A stretch of 64,000 nucleotides of DNA from Dastarcus helophoroides (GCA_028583605.1 CM053336.1:21809004-21873003); one strand, 5' to 3'; shown: positions 33,991 to 44,826, counted from the first letter of the stretch. Program-made: numbers and translations. Notes: generated by a model not told the origin, from the letters alone.

Positions 33991-34668
33991 TTATTCACTT
34001 TGCAATGTTTTTTTGAAGATCTGAATCATAATCGTGATCAGTCGTGTTAAATCAATTATCAGCTCGTATGAAGTAACAGATAAACAATTCACTAGAATTA
34101 GAATACGGAGCGTTATTATTGCATATTGATTTTATATTTAATATACTCCGCTGTCAGTCTATTAACATATAAATAGTAGAATTCGCCTTGAATCGAACAA
34201 GAGTCTACCTTATTGATGAATTTGCAATAAAAATTCTCGTATTTCTTTCCAGGTTATTATGCCTATTAAAAAGTAACGGTTTTCATTTAATGCATAATAA
34301 AGCGCTCGTTATAAGCGAGCTACCTACGGGAGGAATATTTCGCGCCACGGGACGTTCATTACGCATTCTGATCAAAAAATGAACTAGGTATTAATTATTT
34401 TGCCGGCTCTTTTGTGATGTGAGCGTTAAAAGAGATCGATTAAAACTAAATAGGTACTTCGGCTACCTCAGGTCATGCAATGTCGTTCTAAAGACTCCAG
34501 AACCCGGAAAATTGCCACTAGTAATAAATCGGCATCACTTAAACGAATTATTGTTAAGAAACGTTTTGATCAGCTATAACCATTCATTACTTTAAGATAG
34601 TCATCCTTAGTTTTACATTAAAAGACTTCTTCCGGGATTAGTTAGTGTCGATGAACTACTACCGATGT
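33991..34668. other. No recognised feature
   Basis: AT-rich; a 64-codon frame at 34188-34382 lacks an ATG and resembles nothing known. Confidence 0.5.
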
Positions 34669-34807
34669 ATCTCTCTGAAGATGATAGCTTGGCTATCGAA
34701 ACGCGTTAGAGCATCCTTTGTTGTGTTTTTTTAATCTTTCTTGGTTTCAGGAAACAAGATTTGTATTTCAATTTTTGAAGATAATCAAGGACCAGCCCGT
34801 TCCACCA
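34669..34807 (+). repeat. Hammerhead-type foldback repeat, copy 7 (single half, best core)
   Basis: One complete half-unit: core, then tttgttgtgttttttta, the acceptor-like tctttcttggtttcag, and the end ggaccagcccgttccaccaaaa. Used as reference for the family. Confidence 0.9.
34671..34711 (+). ncRNA. Hammerhead-ribozyme-like core
   Basis: Seen: CTCT (34671-34674) pairs with AGAG (34708-34711), giving stem I; CTGAAGA (34675-34681) fits the CUGANGA box; GATAGC/TTG/GCTATC (34683-34697) forms a 6-bp stem II; GAA plus A (34698-34701) is the GAAA box; ACGCGT (34701-34706) is self-complementary and would form stem III between two molecules; T34707 takes the position before the cleavage site (triplet GUU, allowed by the NUH rule). 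Deviation: one extra U (34682) between the CUGANGA box and stem II, which could weaken activity. Type I hammerheads with very short or palindromic stem III are known from Penelope-like elements and retrozymes. Activity is not shown. Confidence 0.5.
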
Positions 34808-34974
34808 AAACCACTACTATTTCGCCCACTATCGAAGGGAGCTTCTTTAGAAACGAAAAGATAGCTAAATTCAAAAAGAGTACGGTAACGCAGTAGTGTG
34901 TCAACCATAACTGATGCAAAGAGAACATAGCAGAAACAGGGAAGCAGTCATACAGAAGGGCACAGGACCGCAAT

Positions 34975-35103
34975 ATGTCAGCCACGCCGGAAGCGAAACT
35001 CAGCAGTGGCAGTGGAATGAAAATTCAAGATTCAATATCGAAGGGCACAATTGCTCAGTATAAATTAACTATACCAAAGGCAACATTTTTAAAAAGAAAA
35101 TAA
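34975..35103 (+). other. Short open frame of 42 codons, possible LINE ORF1 start
   Basis: ATG to TAA, beginning MSATPEAKLSSGSG and containing a KGTIAQYKLTIPKAT segment. The composition (less AT-rich, charged and polar) differs from surroundings, and it could be the 5' end of a retrotransposon ORF1; not recognised. Confidence 0.25.
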
Positions 35104-35104
35104 A

Positions 35105-35861
35105 GTAAAACACCAACCAAAAGCGAGTCAGGCTCGCACAATTTGGGTTCCGTACCAATTACTAGAGTGAACAGTAACTAGGCCATATTTTATAATTTTT
35201 ACTTATGTATGAATTTGAAATTTGGTCCAATTTTTCTTGTTATACTTAAAAATTTTTTTTAAAAATATTTGTTATCAAATACACAATTTTACCTACAATC
35301 AATCGCAATATTTATGGAACTGGTGACTGCGTTGGTAATGTATCAGGTAAACAACATTCATTCGCTATTTGCAGTAAGTCGATAGTTTATGTTATCGCCT
35401 CCGATCGCGCTTAAATGTTTGACTTCAACCGCAATTACTGCGTTGCGCGCAATTTAATAAACTTGTGCTAACTCTGAAAATATTCATTCAAATGAAATAA
35501 TATAAAAGGCAAATTTGATTCGCATTTAATTTTTCGGCTAAAATTGGGTTTCATATTAAAAAAAGTTAATACTATGGGGATCAAAAAACCTTGAAAAGCA
35601 AGCACTTACTTTTCCATAAAATGTTTTTTTCCTCAAGAACTATTAGAATATCAAAGAACTTGCAGTTTTTCGATTATCTGTGCCTCAATATATACTGACC
35701 TTATGAAAATCAAAATTTTATCTTAGAAACCTAGAAGATCAGAGGAAACGATCGTTTCTTATACATTTTGAGATGTATCTTTAAGACCATTGCACTAAAA
35801 ATTATAAAATAAATATCTTAGGATCCTTAGAGGTAACTCCTTCAACTGGTATATTTTTTTC
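35105..35861. repeat. Dispersed repeat B, copy 1, left part
   Basis: Ordered similarity to 40505-41081: GGTTCCGTACCAATTACT (a GGTTTGGTACC form in the other copy), CATTCATTCGCTATT, ATTACTGCGTTGCG, AATTTAATAAACT, TTTTCCATAAA. Noncoding. Interrupted at 35862 by a CR1-like LINE; the segment 36641-36895, ending gacggacac..ataagggttcc, is probably its other end. Confidence 0.65.
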
Positions 35862-36640
35862 ATGTCAGATCCACTCGCAAAAGATAACCCTATTATGCCT
35901 TCAAAGAACCGCGAGTAAAATGCGAAAACAAGGATAGATGGCGATGAACTAGCTTCTTGAACTTGGTTGTAATTTTTTGATTAAAATCCGGTCGGTAACG
36001 AGTTCCATAGCTTGGAAGATCTATAGAAAAAAAAGCCCTTGTAAAAAGAAGTCCTCACTCTGTCAAGCTGGACCGCACGGTAATTTGCTGTCTCCGACGG
36101 TCTTGTATGCCTCAAAAATCTTGCCCTTGGGGGGATCAATCCTATAAGTTCCTGTGAGCATTTTTCATGTAAGTACTTGTGAAAAAAAGATAAATTACTA
36201 GCCATCCGCCTGTGCTCCAGTGTTTCGAGAGGATCAGTCAAACTCTCGTCATCAATTAGACGAATCGCTTTTCTTTAAATTAAATCCAAAAGCACTAAAG
36301 TGTGCTTTGGGGCTGAACTTCAAACATGCGAACAGTATTCTAGTGTTAGTCTAACTTGAGCTTTGTAGAGTGTGAGAAACTGATCAGATGAGAAGTGCTT
36401 TTTAGCTCTTAAAACAAATCCTAGCTTCTGAGAGGCGAATTTGGCAATGGCGCGCACATAATCGTCCTAAGAGAAGTTAGTTCTCGCATTCACTCCTAAG
36501 ATAGATAGATTAGAACCCATCGGGAGGATGTTACCATTCATTAGTATGTTTGTTACATTATCCCTTGATGTTTTCTTAGAGAAAACCGCGGCCTGAGTTG
36601 TTAAAGCATTGAATTCAACGAAAATTTTCTTACCGCATTC
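35862..36640 (-). pseudogene. CR1-like LINE, C-terminal part and 3' UTR
   Basis: Minus strand: ILPMGSNLSILGV, FASQKLGFVLRAKKHFSSDQ, FLTLYKAQVRLTLEYCSHV, SSAPKHTLVLLDLI, RKAIRLIDDESLTDPLETLE, then FFFYRSSKLWNSLPTGF. This is the RT thumb and C-terminal region (LYxxxVRPxLEYCSxxW, LWNSLP) of CR1/Jockey-superfamily LINEs. Only two or three stops. The 3' UTR ends near 35862; the same UTR recurs on the plus strand at 51462-51556. Confidence 0.75.
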
Positions 36641-36895
36641 CAGAATAAGTACGTTATACGATATGTTAATTAAAACTTGATTTCTCGGTCACCAAATGAA
36701 CCTCCTATTTTATTATAAAATATTATCTTTTTCTTATTGTTGGCTGGCGATATTTTAATGAGTTATCAAGAATTAACACTGTGAAAAATTTTAAATTCCT
36801 ACGGTTCATAGTTTTCGAGGAAAACCTCTTTGTTGCAGACAGATGGACGGACACGAGAATGAAGTTATAAGGGTTCCATTTTTTCCTCTTAAGAT
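36641..36895. repeat. Dispersed repeat B, copy 1, right part
   Basis: Contains gacagatggacggacacga then ataagggttccattttttcc, a type of 3' end common in dispersed insect repeats, following the LINE insertion. Assignment to the same repeat as 35105-35861 is inferred from order only. Confidence 0.4.
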
Positions 36896-37243
36896 TAGAT
36901 TAGATTAAAATAGAAAGAGAACGGTAATTCGATATGTGACCCATACCAGAGAGACGAAACTTATCCATAGAGACGCTGAAATGGAACACCAAGATGCAAG
37001 ACTGAAGCGCTGACTAGAGTACTCTTTTTGGGCCCCCCGAAAAATTGAATATAGGATAAAATAATTCAAATAATTTGATTAGCAGAAAAAGATAAAAATT
37101 AACACAATTTTACTTTTAATAACAAAAAATAGAAAATAGATTTATTTTCTAATTTTCGTTTTCAAAAGGAAACAAAGTTAACAAAAATGTTTTTTATTTT
37201 AACTGATAATGTACTCCTTTTTACCAAAAGATTTTGAGTTTAG
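36896..37243. other. No recognised feature
   Basis: AT-rich; nothing supported. Confidence 0.5.
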
Positions 37244-37360
37244 GTAGAACGGACTGGTCCTTGGTTAACTTCAAAAATTGAAATATAAATCTTGTCCCCT
37301 GAAACCAAGAATGATTAATCTTTTCTGGTTTCAGGGGACAAGATTTGTATTTCAATTTGG
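37244..37360. repeat. Hammerhead-type foldback repeat, copy 8 (core deleted)
   Basis: Minus-strand arm (agaacggactggtccttgg .. cccctgaaaccaagaatgatt) joined directly to the plus-strand arm (ctggtttcaggggacaagat..). The entire core region is missing, leaving a short palindrome around ttaat. Confidence 0.85.
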
Positions 37361-39289
37361 AGTTTAGTAAAGTGGCACTTTACCGCGTCACTTTACTACA
37401 TAGCAAGATAGTTGTCGATTTCAACAATTTAACTTTTATGGGGACAAAAAGAGGTATCATAGTTGATATAAAAAAGGAAGAAATTTTACATTAAAGCAAA
37501 ATGTTTAAAGAAAAGGCAACAGAAAAAATTGAATCAATTAAAAAAGTCGATATTGTGAAAAACCATAAACTTTTTTTTTTAATTAATTTACAAAAAATAA
37601 CAATTTAGAGAAAGTCAAAATTTATAAAAAATATCGCAATTTCTTTTAAAAAAAAATCATAGTATTGAAAGAGGATCAAAACTTTTAAAATTTGAGAAAA
37701 AATTGGCAAAAAGGTCAAAATTAAAACAAAAAAGCGAAAATATAAAAATTAAATTTTGAAAGAAGTCGAAATTTTCAAAAAGACGATTTTATAGGAAAAT
37801 CAACCCTTAAAACATCAATTATTGTCAAAAACATCAAAATTTTGAAAAAATGTTAAATTCTTCAGAAATTGATGATTTTCAAAATATGATTCGAAATTAG
37901 AAAAGTCAAATTTTTGAAGAGACGAAATTTTTAAAAATAATTGGTTTTTTAAAAAGCTTTAAAGTTACTTTTTTAGTTAAAATTTTTAGTAAAAATAAAG
38001 CAGTGATTTCTCAAAAAAAGAGTAGAAATATTGCCGCTAAGAAAAAAGTCCAAATTCTCAAAGAAAAATAGGAACTTTAAAAACAGTCGATACTTTAAAA
38101 TAGAATAAACATTTTCAAAAAATTATTATTTTCAAAACAATTCGAAATTTAACTAGATCTAAATGTTGAACAAGGTCTAAGATTTCAAATATAAAATTAA
38201 ATTTTTCTAGAAGTTTTTATCAAAAAAAGGACTACTTTAAAAGAAAATTTAAAAAATAATATATTATTGAAATATTCCAGATTTAATAAAAAATCAAAAT
38301 ATTCAAAGTTATAATTTCAAGAAAAATCGCAATTTTGAGAACACTAAAATGTCCTAAAAAACTTAAATGAATTTCGAAAATTTTAATTTAAAAAAAAATT
38401 GAAATTTTCAAAAAAGTGGAATCTTTAAAAAGCACGAAATATAAAAAATGTCAGGATTTTCAAAATTAGTCGATATATTTGAATGGCATCAATCAAAATC
38501 TTTAAAAAGATATTGCAAAAATAAGAAATTTCATTGAACAAAATTTTGAAAAAATGCAAAATTTCTAGAAAAAAAAGTCAAATTTTTAATGAATCAAAAT
38601 TTTCAAAAAAGTTGTATTCTTAAATATTAGTTTAATTTTTAAAACAAAGTCGACATTTTAAAAATAGAAAGGCAGATTCTTTAAGAAAGTCCAAATTTTG
38701 AGATATTAAAAAATTAGTACAGGATATACTTCTTCCGGGATTGGACTGTGTCAAAGAACTACTAAAAGAACACTTTTAGTAGTTCTTTGACACGGTCCAA
38801 TCCCGGAAGAAGTATATCCTGTACTGACTCTGGCCGTGGAAGCCTTCGTTACCATATTAAAAAATTGTCAAAATTTTCAAAAAAAGTCAAAATATTCAAA
38901 AATATTTGAGAAAAAGCGAAACTTTTATAAATATCAAAGTTTTCAAAGAAAGTTATTTTCTTTAATAAAAGTTATAAGTTAAAAATAAGTTAATATTTTT
39001 TAAAAACAAAATTCTGATTAAAAAAATTCAATGATTTGGGAATTAGCAATTTTAAATTTTTAAAAAATTCGAAATTTTTTTTTTTAATGACTTTTGTTAA
39101 TGTCAAACTTCAAAAAAACATTCGAGTATTTATTAATGTCAATTTTAAAAAATGTTCTTTTATTACAAATTATTAAAAATTAAAAATTTTTATTTTCAAT
39201 ATTTTTTCAACTTTTTATTTTTTTCAGAATTTTGGCCTATTTAAAATTTTTAGAGAAACAGTAGGTATATTTTTCATGAAAAGTTGTAT
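37361..39289. repeat. Degenerate block, A-rich orientation
   Basis: Same texture as the T-rich blocks but on the opposite strand (gtcgaaattttcaaaaa, aaaagtcaaaatttt), switching back to T-rich after about 39150. Gene-free. Contains a 110-nt near-perfect hairpin at 38716-38825. Confidence 0.6.
38716..38825. repeat. 53-bp-arm near-perfect hairpin
   Basis: 38716-38768 (agtacaggatatacttcttc..) and 38773-38825 are reverse complements with one mismatch; loop is 4 nt. The arms are GC-richer than the surrounding A-rich block, and the sequence after the right arm (gactctggccgtggaagcct) continues in the same GC-richer style, so the hairpin was probably made by inverted duplication of the edge of an inserted fragment. 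Confidence 0.95.
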
Positions 39290-40003
39290 ATATATAATCG
39301 ATCTCCCTTCTACATTTCGGTGTCGGGATTAATAATAATAGCTATTGCCTTTGCCTCTATACGTTTTCCAGGAATTTTTTCCACTCTTTTCTATATTGTG
39401 CTAATTGTTTTGCCTCTGTTGTTGTATGCTTTTTTCTCCTGAGTATTTTTCCTATTATGTTGTCCCAGGTTTCTTTCGGTTTGCCTCTATCCCTTTTGAT
39501 GGCTGGCTTTGCCTGCCATACTCTTTTTACTAATCTGCTATCCTCCATTCGTTGTAAGTGTCCCCACCATGCCAATTGCCTTTGTTCAACATATTCTAAT
39601 ACCGGTCTTGTTTCTAGTTCTGCTCTTATGTCTGTGTTCCTTATTTTATCTCTTCTTGTGATTTCTTTGACTGTTCTTAGGTATTTCATTTCTATGGCTT
39701 GTATTCTATTTTTCGTCTTTCTCTCCAGTATCCATGTTTCGCTTCGTACGTGAGTATAGGTCTGAAGATTGTATGGAATATTGTTATTTTTGTTTTCTTC
39801 GAAATTTCCTTCTTGCTGATAAATCCGTCTTTTAGCAGATGGTATGTGTTTATGGCTTTTTGTGTTCTCTCCATTATGTCCCTTTCTTGGCTTCCACTGC
39901 TGTCTATTATTGTACCAAGATACTTGAATTGCGTCACTTGTTCGATATCGTTATCTTGAATCTTTATGTTAATCTTTTCTTGTTTCATTGCTATCAACAT
40001 AAC
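39290..40003 (-). pseudogene. RTE-like LINE, RT C-terminal part
   Basis: Minus strand: MLIAMKQEKINIKIQ, QFKYLGTIIDSSGSQERDI, KTKITIFHTIFRPILTY, then YLRTVKEITRRDKIRNTDIR, LEYVEQRQLAWWGHLQRM, and RVWQAKPAIKRDRGKPKETW. These are the FKYLG..I...G, the RR..IRN.DIR and the R.GRPxxTW motifs at the end of insect endonuclease-reverse transcriptase LINEs. One or two frameshifts near 39700. 5' truncated at about 40003; 3' end near 39290 next to a TATATATA stretch. Confidence 0.8.
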
Positions 40004-40504
40004 TTTGCTTAAAAGTTGTGAAAGTCAAAATTTCTGAACAAAAACTAAATTTTCAAAAAAAAAAGTCAAAATTTTTATACTCCCACTTTTTCTCATTGCG
40101 TATTATTAATTTGTTGCTAATAAATTCCAGTGTTATTTGTGAAAATAAGTTGAATTTTGTTATTTTACAGACAAAATTTCGACAAGTTTTTGTTACGAAT
40201 TTACATTTTTGCTCGAAATACCATTTCTTCTTCAAATTTTATGACTTAAGTTGCAATTCCTGGACTAAATTCAGCATTTTAATAAGCTTCAAATTCCTTA
40301 TTAATTTTGGGATTTCCTGATTAAACCAGACATTTTGTTATTACCGTCGAAATCCCAGTTTTGAATTTGAAACTTTTTATAGAAATTTTGACCTAGTATT
40401 CCAAACTTTGATAAAAATAAACTCAAAAGGTCCATAAAATTTTCCTAAATTTTTAATTGTAAGAAAAAAGTAAAATTTCAAGGTTGAATTGAGAAATAAA
40501 AAAA
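40004..40504. repeat. Degenerate AT-rich block
   Basis: Short units of the AAAATTTC type, mixed strands; no gene. Confidence 0.5.
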
Positions 40505-41081
40505 TGCAGACAAGAATGAGTCGTGCCCACGAAATTAGGGTTTGGTACCAATTACTGCAGTAATAATCCAAATTATATCATTTTTACTTTATATAGAAAT
40601 TTGAAATTTGATTCAAATTTCATTGTGTTACAATTAAAAAGTATAAAAATTGTCTATTTTTAGATATACACACTTTCTTCTACAATCAATACAAATATTT
40701 ATAGAACTGCGTTGATGTCTCAAATAAAAAGCATTCATTGGCAATTATGATGATTAACACAGTTTATGGGATTGATAATGTGTCAGGTTAAAAACATTCA
40801 TTCGCTATTCGCAATGAGTCGATGACTCACGTAGTTTATGGAATCGCCTTTGATCGTGTTAAAATGTTTGATTTCAACCAAAATTACTGCGTTGCGTGCA
40901 ATTTAATAAACTAGTGCTAGCTCCGAAAATATTCATCTTGATGAAATTATGTAAAAGACAAACCTGATCTGCATTCCATCCTTCCTAAATTAGATTTTTA
41001 TTTCAAGAAAATTATTACTGTATGGGTTAAAGAATCTTGAATTTCAAGCACCTATTTTTCCATAAAAAAAATCTTTACTAT
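40505..41081. repeat. Dispersed repeat B, copy 2
   Basis: Begins cagacaagaatgagtcgtgc and shares ordered blocks with 35105-35861 to the TTTTCCATAAA segment. Contains an internal partial duplication (attcattggcaatt and attcattcgctatt). Ends at the simple-repeat tail of a minus-strand LINE. Confidence 0.65.
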
Positions 41082-42279
41082 TATTATTATTATTAAATGT
41101 TTGGGGGAACTACACCATACGACATCTCTCGCACCCAAGCTTCCACCTCCTTCTATCCTGTCAATCGTCCTCTTTCATACACCTGTCCTGCATTGCTGGA
41201 GTCACTCCTTCGTTCTATATGAGTTTCGGTATTCCTCTTTTTTTTCGTGTATAGGGTTTCCAATGAAATATTTTTGACGACCACCCTTCATCTGAAATTC
41301 TTTTTCAACGTCCGTACTAATTTAACCTCCTTTTCTTCTAGTATATCCAAAATATTCACTGATGTAGCCCCCATTTCTTCCCGAATGTATTCATTTCTTA
41401 TCCTTTCTATTTTTATCGAATTACAGCTGCGTTTCCAAGTCCATCTTTAGGTCTTTAGCTTTCCTTCATTCTTTTTTTTTATTTCCAAGACCTCTGAACC
41501 ATATAGTGCAATACTCTCGACTATCGTTTTGTAAATTCCTCTTTTCACATTTTTTGTTATATCTTTATTATATCTAATTGAATGTAACTGTCTTATTGAA
41601 ACTCTACCTTTCGCTATTCTCTGCCTAATTTCCTCTTTACTTCCTCCTTTACTACAAATATTTATCCCTAGATATTTGTATGTTGTACAGCACTTTACTA
41701 TACTTTCGTCATCCACTTTCAAATCTTTTCCTCTTCCTCAGACAACTATATACACGGTTTTGTCAAAGTTTATTTGCAATCCTCATTTCACATATTCCTC
41801 GTTCAGTTTTCTTAACATGTATAATGCGTCGTCTTCATCTTCAGCGAATATAACCTGATTGTCAGCAAAACTCAAAGTATACAGGGTATCATCATTTAAC
41901 GTTATTTTCATGGCACGGCATTTTTTTCTCCAATTGTTAAGTACTTCATTTAAGTAAATTTTAAAAAGCGTAGGTGCTATACAACGCTCTTGTGTGCTCT
42001 TGTGTTCGATGTCACTAAGTTTCCTACTTTGACCCTATTTAAGTCTCCTGTATACAGATTTTTTATGCCGCTAATGCAGGTTCTCTTTATTTGCTGGTTT
42101 TTCATCGCCGACCACAATTTCTTTAAAGAAACCTGTCCTATGCTTTCCGCAAATCTATGTAAATAAGATGTGTTTCTAGATTATGTTCCAACCTCTTATC
42201 CGTGATCTGTCTAATACTAAAAATATTATCTGTACATGACCTGCCTGCCCTAAAACCACTTCGGTCTTCATATTCATAC
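41082..42279 (-). pseudogene. RTE-like LINE D, RT part right up to gypsy insertion
   Basis: Minus strand from 42279: EYEDRSGFRAGRSCTDNIFS, LETHLIYIDLRKA (motif A), then LSFADNQVIFAEDEDDALYM (the catalytic box reads FADNQ where FADDQ is usual), INFDKTVYIVV, CCTTYKYLGINICSKGGSKE, then IYKTIVESIALYGSEVLEIK. The last codons are followed by a (TAA)n-like tail at 41098-41082. Stops and frameshifts present. The rest of the same LINE lies at 44907-45640, on the other side of the gypsy-type element, though a portion between them is missing. Confidence 0.8.
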
Positions 42280-42649
42280 TGTAACGAGTAAATAGATGGA
42301 ATAGAATTTAGAATAGAATTGTATAATTTAGTAAATAAAAAAGTTTCTAGAAGGATCTGATAAGGGGAAAGCGGCCGCGATAACCAAACAAATGGCAGAT
42401 AAGCATTCCAGAAATTTCGGGAACGATAAGCCTTATCTGCCGAAAAGTTCAAGAAGCCGGGGGCCAAAACTATAAAAGGCGGTCAGCTTTCCCTCGAGCC
42501 AGTCAGTTAGAATCAGTGTAATTAGTGAGTTAGTTGAAGTTAATAATAAGTGAGTTAATTGTTAATTGTGGTGATCCAAGTTGAATTCAGTAATAAAGTG
42601 GGTATAATCCATCACGTGTAATCAATTCGAACCGATAAAGCCCGTAACA
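42280..42649 (+). repeat. 5' LTR, 370 bp
   Basis: Starts TGTAACGAG and ends CCCGTAACA (TG..CA). Contains GCGGCCGCGATAA, an inverted pair (ggcagataagc..ccttatctgcc at 42391-42439) and a promoter-like ACTATAAAAGGCGGTCAG near 42468-42485. AATAAAG near 42592 may be the polyadenylation signal. Confidence 0.9.
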
Positions 42650-42651
42650 TC

Positions 42652-42669
42652 TGGTGTCAGAAGCGGGAT
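42652..42669 (+). other. Primer-binding site, tRNA-Leu type
   Basis: TGGTGTCAGAAGCGGGAT starts two bases after the LTR. It is complementary, with one difference, to the 3' end of insect tRNA-Leu (..CCCACTTCTGACA plus CCA) as I recall it, so minus-strand synthesis is likely primed by tRNA-Leu. Confidence 0.7.
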
Positions 42670-42832
42670 TATTCTTGGATTGTGCTTATTACTTAAATGA
42701 AATTTGTGCCAGGTGCCTCAGTTGACTTTATCTCGGACGTTTTAAACTGTTAAATAGTTTATACAAGGAGCGTCAAATAAAATTTTGAACATTCTACTAC
42801 GCTTTGTGGATACGAGATTAAAATCGGCCAAA

Positions 42833-44191
42833 ATGGAACAACAAATGCAAGCGTTATTAGCAATGTTTAAAGACAAAGAGGAAAAAGAAAAAGAGGAACA
42901 AAAAAGACAGGAAAAAGAACAGAAGCAAGAACGGAGACGACAAGAAAAAGAACAGAAAGAAGAACGAAGACGACAAGATGAAGAACGAAGACGACAAGAA
43001 AAAGAACAGAAGAAAGAACAAAGACGACAAGAAAAAGAACAGGAGGAAGAACGAAGACGACAAGATGAACGAAGACGACAGGAAAAAAAAGAAGAAGATC
43101 ATAAAAGGATTGCAGAAAAACAAGAATTGCATAGTCTACTGGCAAATATAACTGAAAAAATGAAAGTAGACGTTGCAAAAATGAAAGAAGAAGTGAAAGA
43201 ACAAATTACAGGAATGCAAGAAGAGATTGGCGAAGCTAGGGATGAAATTGGGGAAGTAAAAGAAAAATTCAACAGCAAGCTTCTTGATTTGGAAAATACA
43301 ACACAGAAAAAGATCAGCAACATCGAAAAAAACATGAAGAAGTTGCTAAGTGGACAAGTCACACAACACGAATCCGAAAGTGTACCTGCTAGTTCTTCCC
43401 AAAAGGTAAAACCTCCGACCTATGATGAAAAAACATCGTTCCACACATATAGAAAACAGTTCGAAGCTGCTGCTAAGGCCAATCGGTGGACGGAGGAAGC
43501 AAAGGCAACCTCATTAGTGATATCCCTGCGCAGAGATGCTCTGGAATTACTCCGAACTTTATCGGATCAAGAACAAGCTAACTATGAAGATATAGTTAGG
43601 GCTCTAGAGCTGAGATTTAAAGATTATCATTTGCAGCAAGTTGTCCAGTCGCAGCTGCTAGTGAGAAGGCAGAAAAGTGGCGAAACACTGCAAGAATTCG
43701 AGGCTGACGTGAGAAGACTGGCGTATATCGCCTATCCAACAGCACCAACCGACTTTCTAAAACTTCATGCAGTTAGAATTTTCATAGAAGGAATAAGAGA
43801 CCCGGAAGTTCAGAGAGTGATACGCCTGTCAAACGTCCGAACATCAAGGGAGGCACTGATTAGAGCTTTGGAGGTTGAAGCCGCTTACAAGGTTTCAGAG
43901 CCAGGGGCGTCACGCAGAATAAATAAATCAGACATCGAAGAGGCGACAAATCAGCCTGATCTCGTGAACATAAACGCCAACATGAAGGAAATGAACGCGA
44001 ACATGAAGAAAATGGACGGGAGCATGAACACTAACTTGAAGAAAATTGACGCGAGCATTAAGAAACTGGTGGGAACCCTTAAAGGGAAATCTAACGGAAA
44101 CACATGTTACAATTGTAGCAAACCGGAGCACTTCAAGAAGGATTGCAGATCAGCACCAAGAAGTCGACAAGCCGCACAGCAGGAAAACTAA
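42833..44191 (+). CDS. gag: Gag polyprotein of gypsy-type element, open reading frame
   Basis: 452 codons from ATG 42833 (MEQQMQALLAMF); an in-frame extension to 42785 has no ATG and is not used. Residues about 15-105 form a highly charged repeat of EKEQ/ERRRQ units, expected to be a long coiled coil or single helix; another helical charged part follows to about 175. Residues about 195-360 are the retrotransposon gag (capsid-like) domain, with YRKQFEAAAKANRWTEEAKA and FLKLHAVRIFIEGIRDPEVQ. A CCHC zinc knuckle, CYNCSKPEHFKKDC, is near residues 424-437, for RNA binding. Gag would package the element RNA. The frame is fully open although pol is destroyed, which suggests recent insertion or trans-use. 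The pol frame overlaps in -1. Confidence 0.9.
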   Translation: MEQQMQALLAMFKDKEEKEKEEQKRQEKEQKQERRRQEKEQKEERRRQDEERRRQEKEQKKEQRRQEKEQEEERRRQDERRRQEKKEEDHKRIAEKQELHSLLANITEKMKVDVAKMKEEVKEQITGMQEEIGEARDEIGEVKEKFNSKLLDLENTTQKKISNIEKNMKKLLSGQVTQHESESVPASSSQKVKPPTYDEKTSFHTYRKQFEAAAKANRWTEEAKATSLVISLRRDALELLRTLSDQEQANYEDIVRALELRFKDYHLQQVVQSQLLVRRQKSGETLQEFEADVRRLAYIAYPTAPTDFLKLHAVRIFIEGIRDPEVQRVIRLSNVRTSREALIRALEVEAAYKVSEPGASRRINKSDIEEATNQPDLVNINANMKEMNANMKKMDGSMNTNLKKIDASIKKLVGTLKGKSNGNTCYNCSKPEHFKKDCRSAPRSRQAAQQEN

Positions 44192-44826
44192 AATCAGCCA
44201 GTGGGAAGGGGCACTCACTGGCTGGTGTCGAACAACGAGCCCCCAAAACTCTTTCCATCCAACAGATAAAAAGAACTATGGAAAGTTTGGTAGTGGCAGC
44301 CAGCGTAGATGGAAGGAATGTGCAGGCAACAGTGGACACAGGCGCCATGGTTACTTTAGCACGAAGGAACATTTTACCGTCACAACCCAAGGTATTGTCG
44401 CAAAGAATGGCCCTCAGAACAGTTACGGGAGATACTGCGCCAATTATAGGAGAGGCAGATGTCATGATTGGTCTGGGAAAACTACGGATTTTGCATGTGG
44501 TGTTGGTGGCAGATATCGAAGACGAGCTGATTCTGGGGATGGATGTTATCAGGCAACACGGCTTTACTTTTGACCCAGCACAGAACATTTTGAGGATCGG
44601 AAATGAGAAGCTTGTCCTGACAACATCAAAAGACATCCCAAAGGAGGTAAGACTGTTTGCCTGCAAAACAGCTGTGGTGCAGGGAAGCAGCGAGAAGACG
44701 GTTATGGCTGCTGCGTTGGATAAGTGGAACCGCCTTATGACATTTCCAAGAATTTACTAGTGGCGAGATCCGTGGTTAGAACATCTCAGAAGGTACCTGT
44801 GAGAGTTGTCAACGTGTATCCAACAG
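44143..44826 (+). pseudogene. Pol N-terminus: retroviral-type aspartic protease, truncated
   Basis: Lies in the -1 frame relative to gag and overlaps its end by about 50 bases, the arrangement of a -1 frameshift. It carries the active-site VQATVDTGAMVTL (DTG) and the flap/second motif ELILGMDVIRQHG, both typical of retropepsins. Protease-like residues are undamaged to about 44730. There a one-base shift occurs; the other frame continues as KNLLVARSVVRTSQKVPVRV up to 44826, where pol is cut off by the deletion into LTR sequence. RT, RNase H and integrase are absent. Confidence 0.85.

Noticed and set aside
42857..43362. Minus-strand frames rich in Phe/Leu/Ser opposite gag
   Set aside because: Antisense shadow of the charged gag repeats; no independent support.
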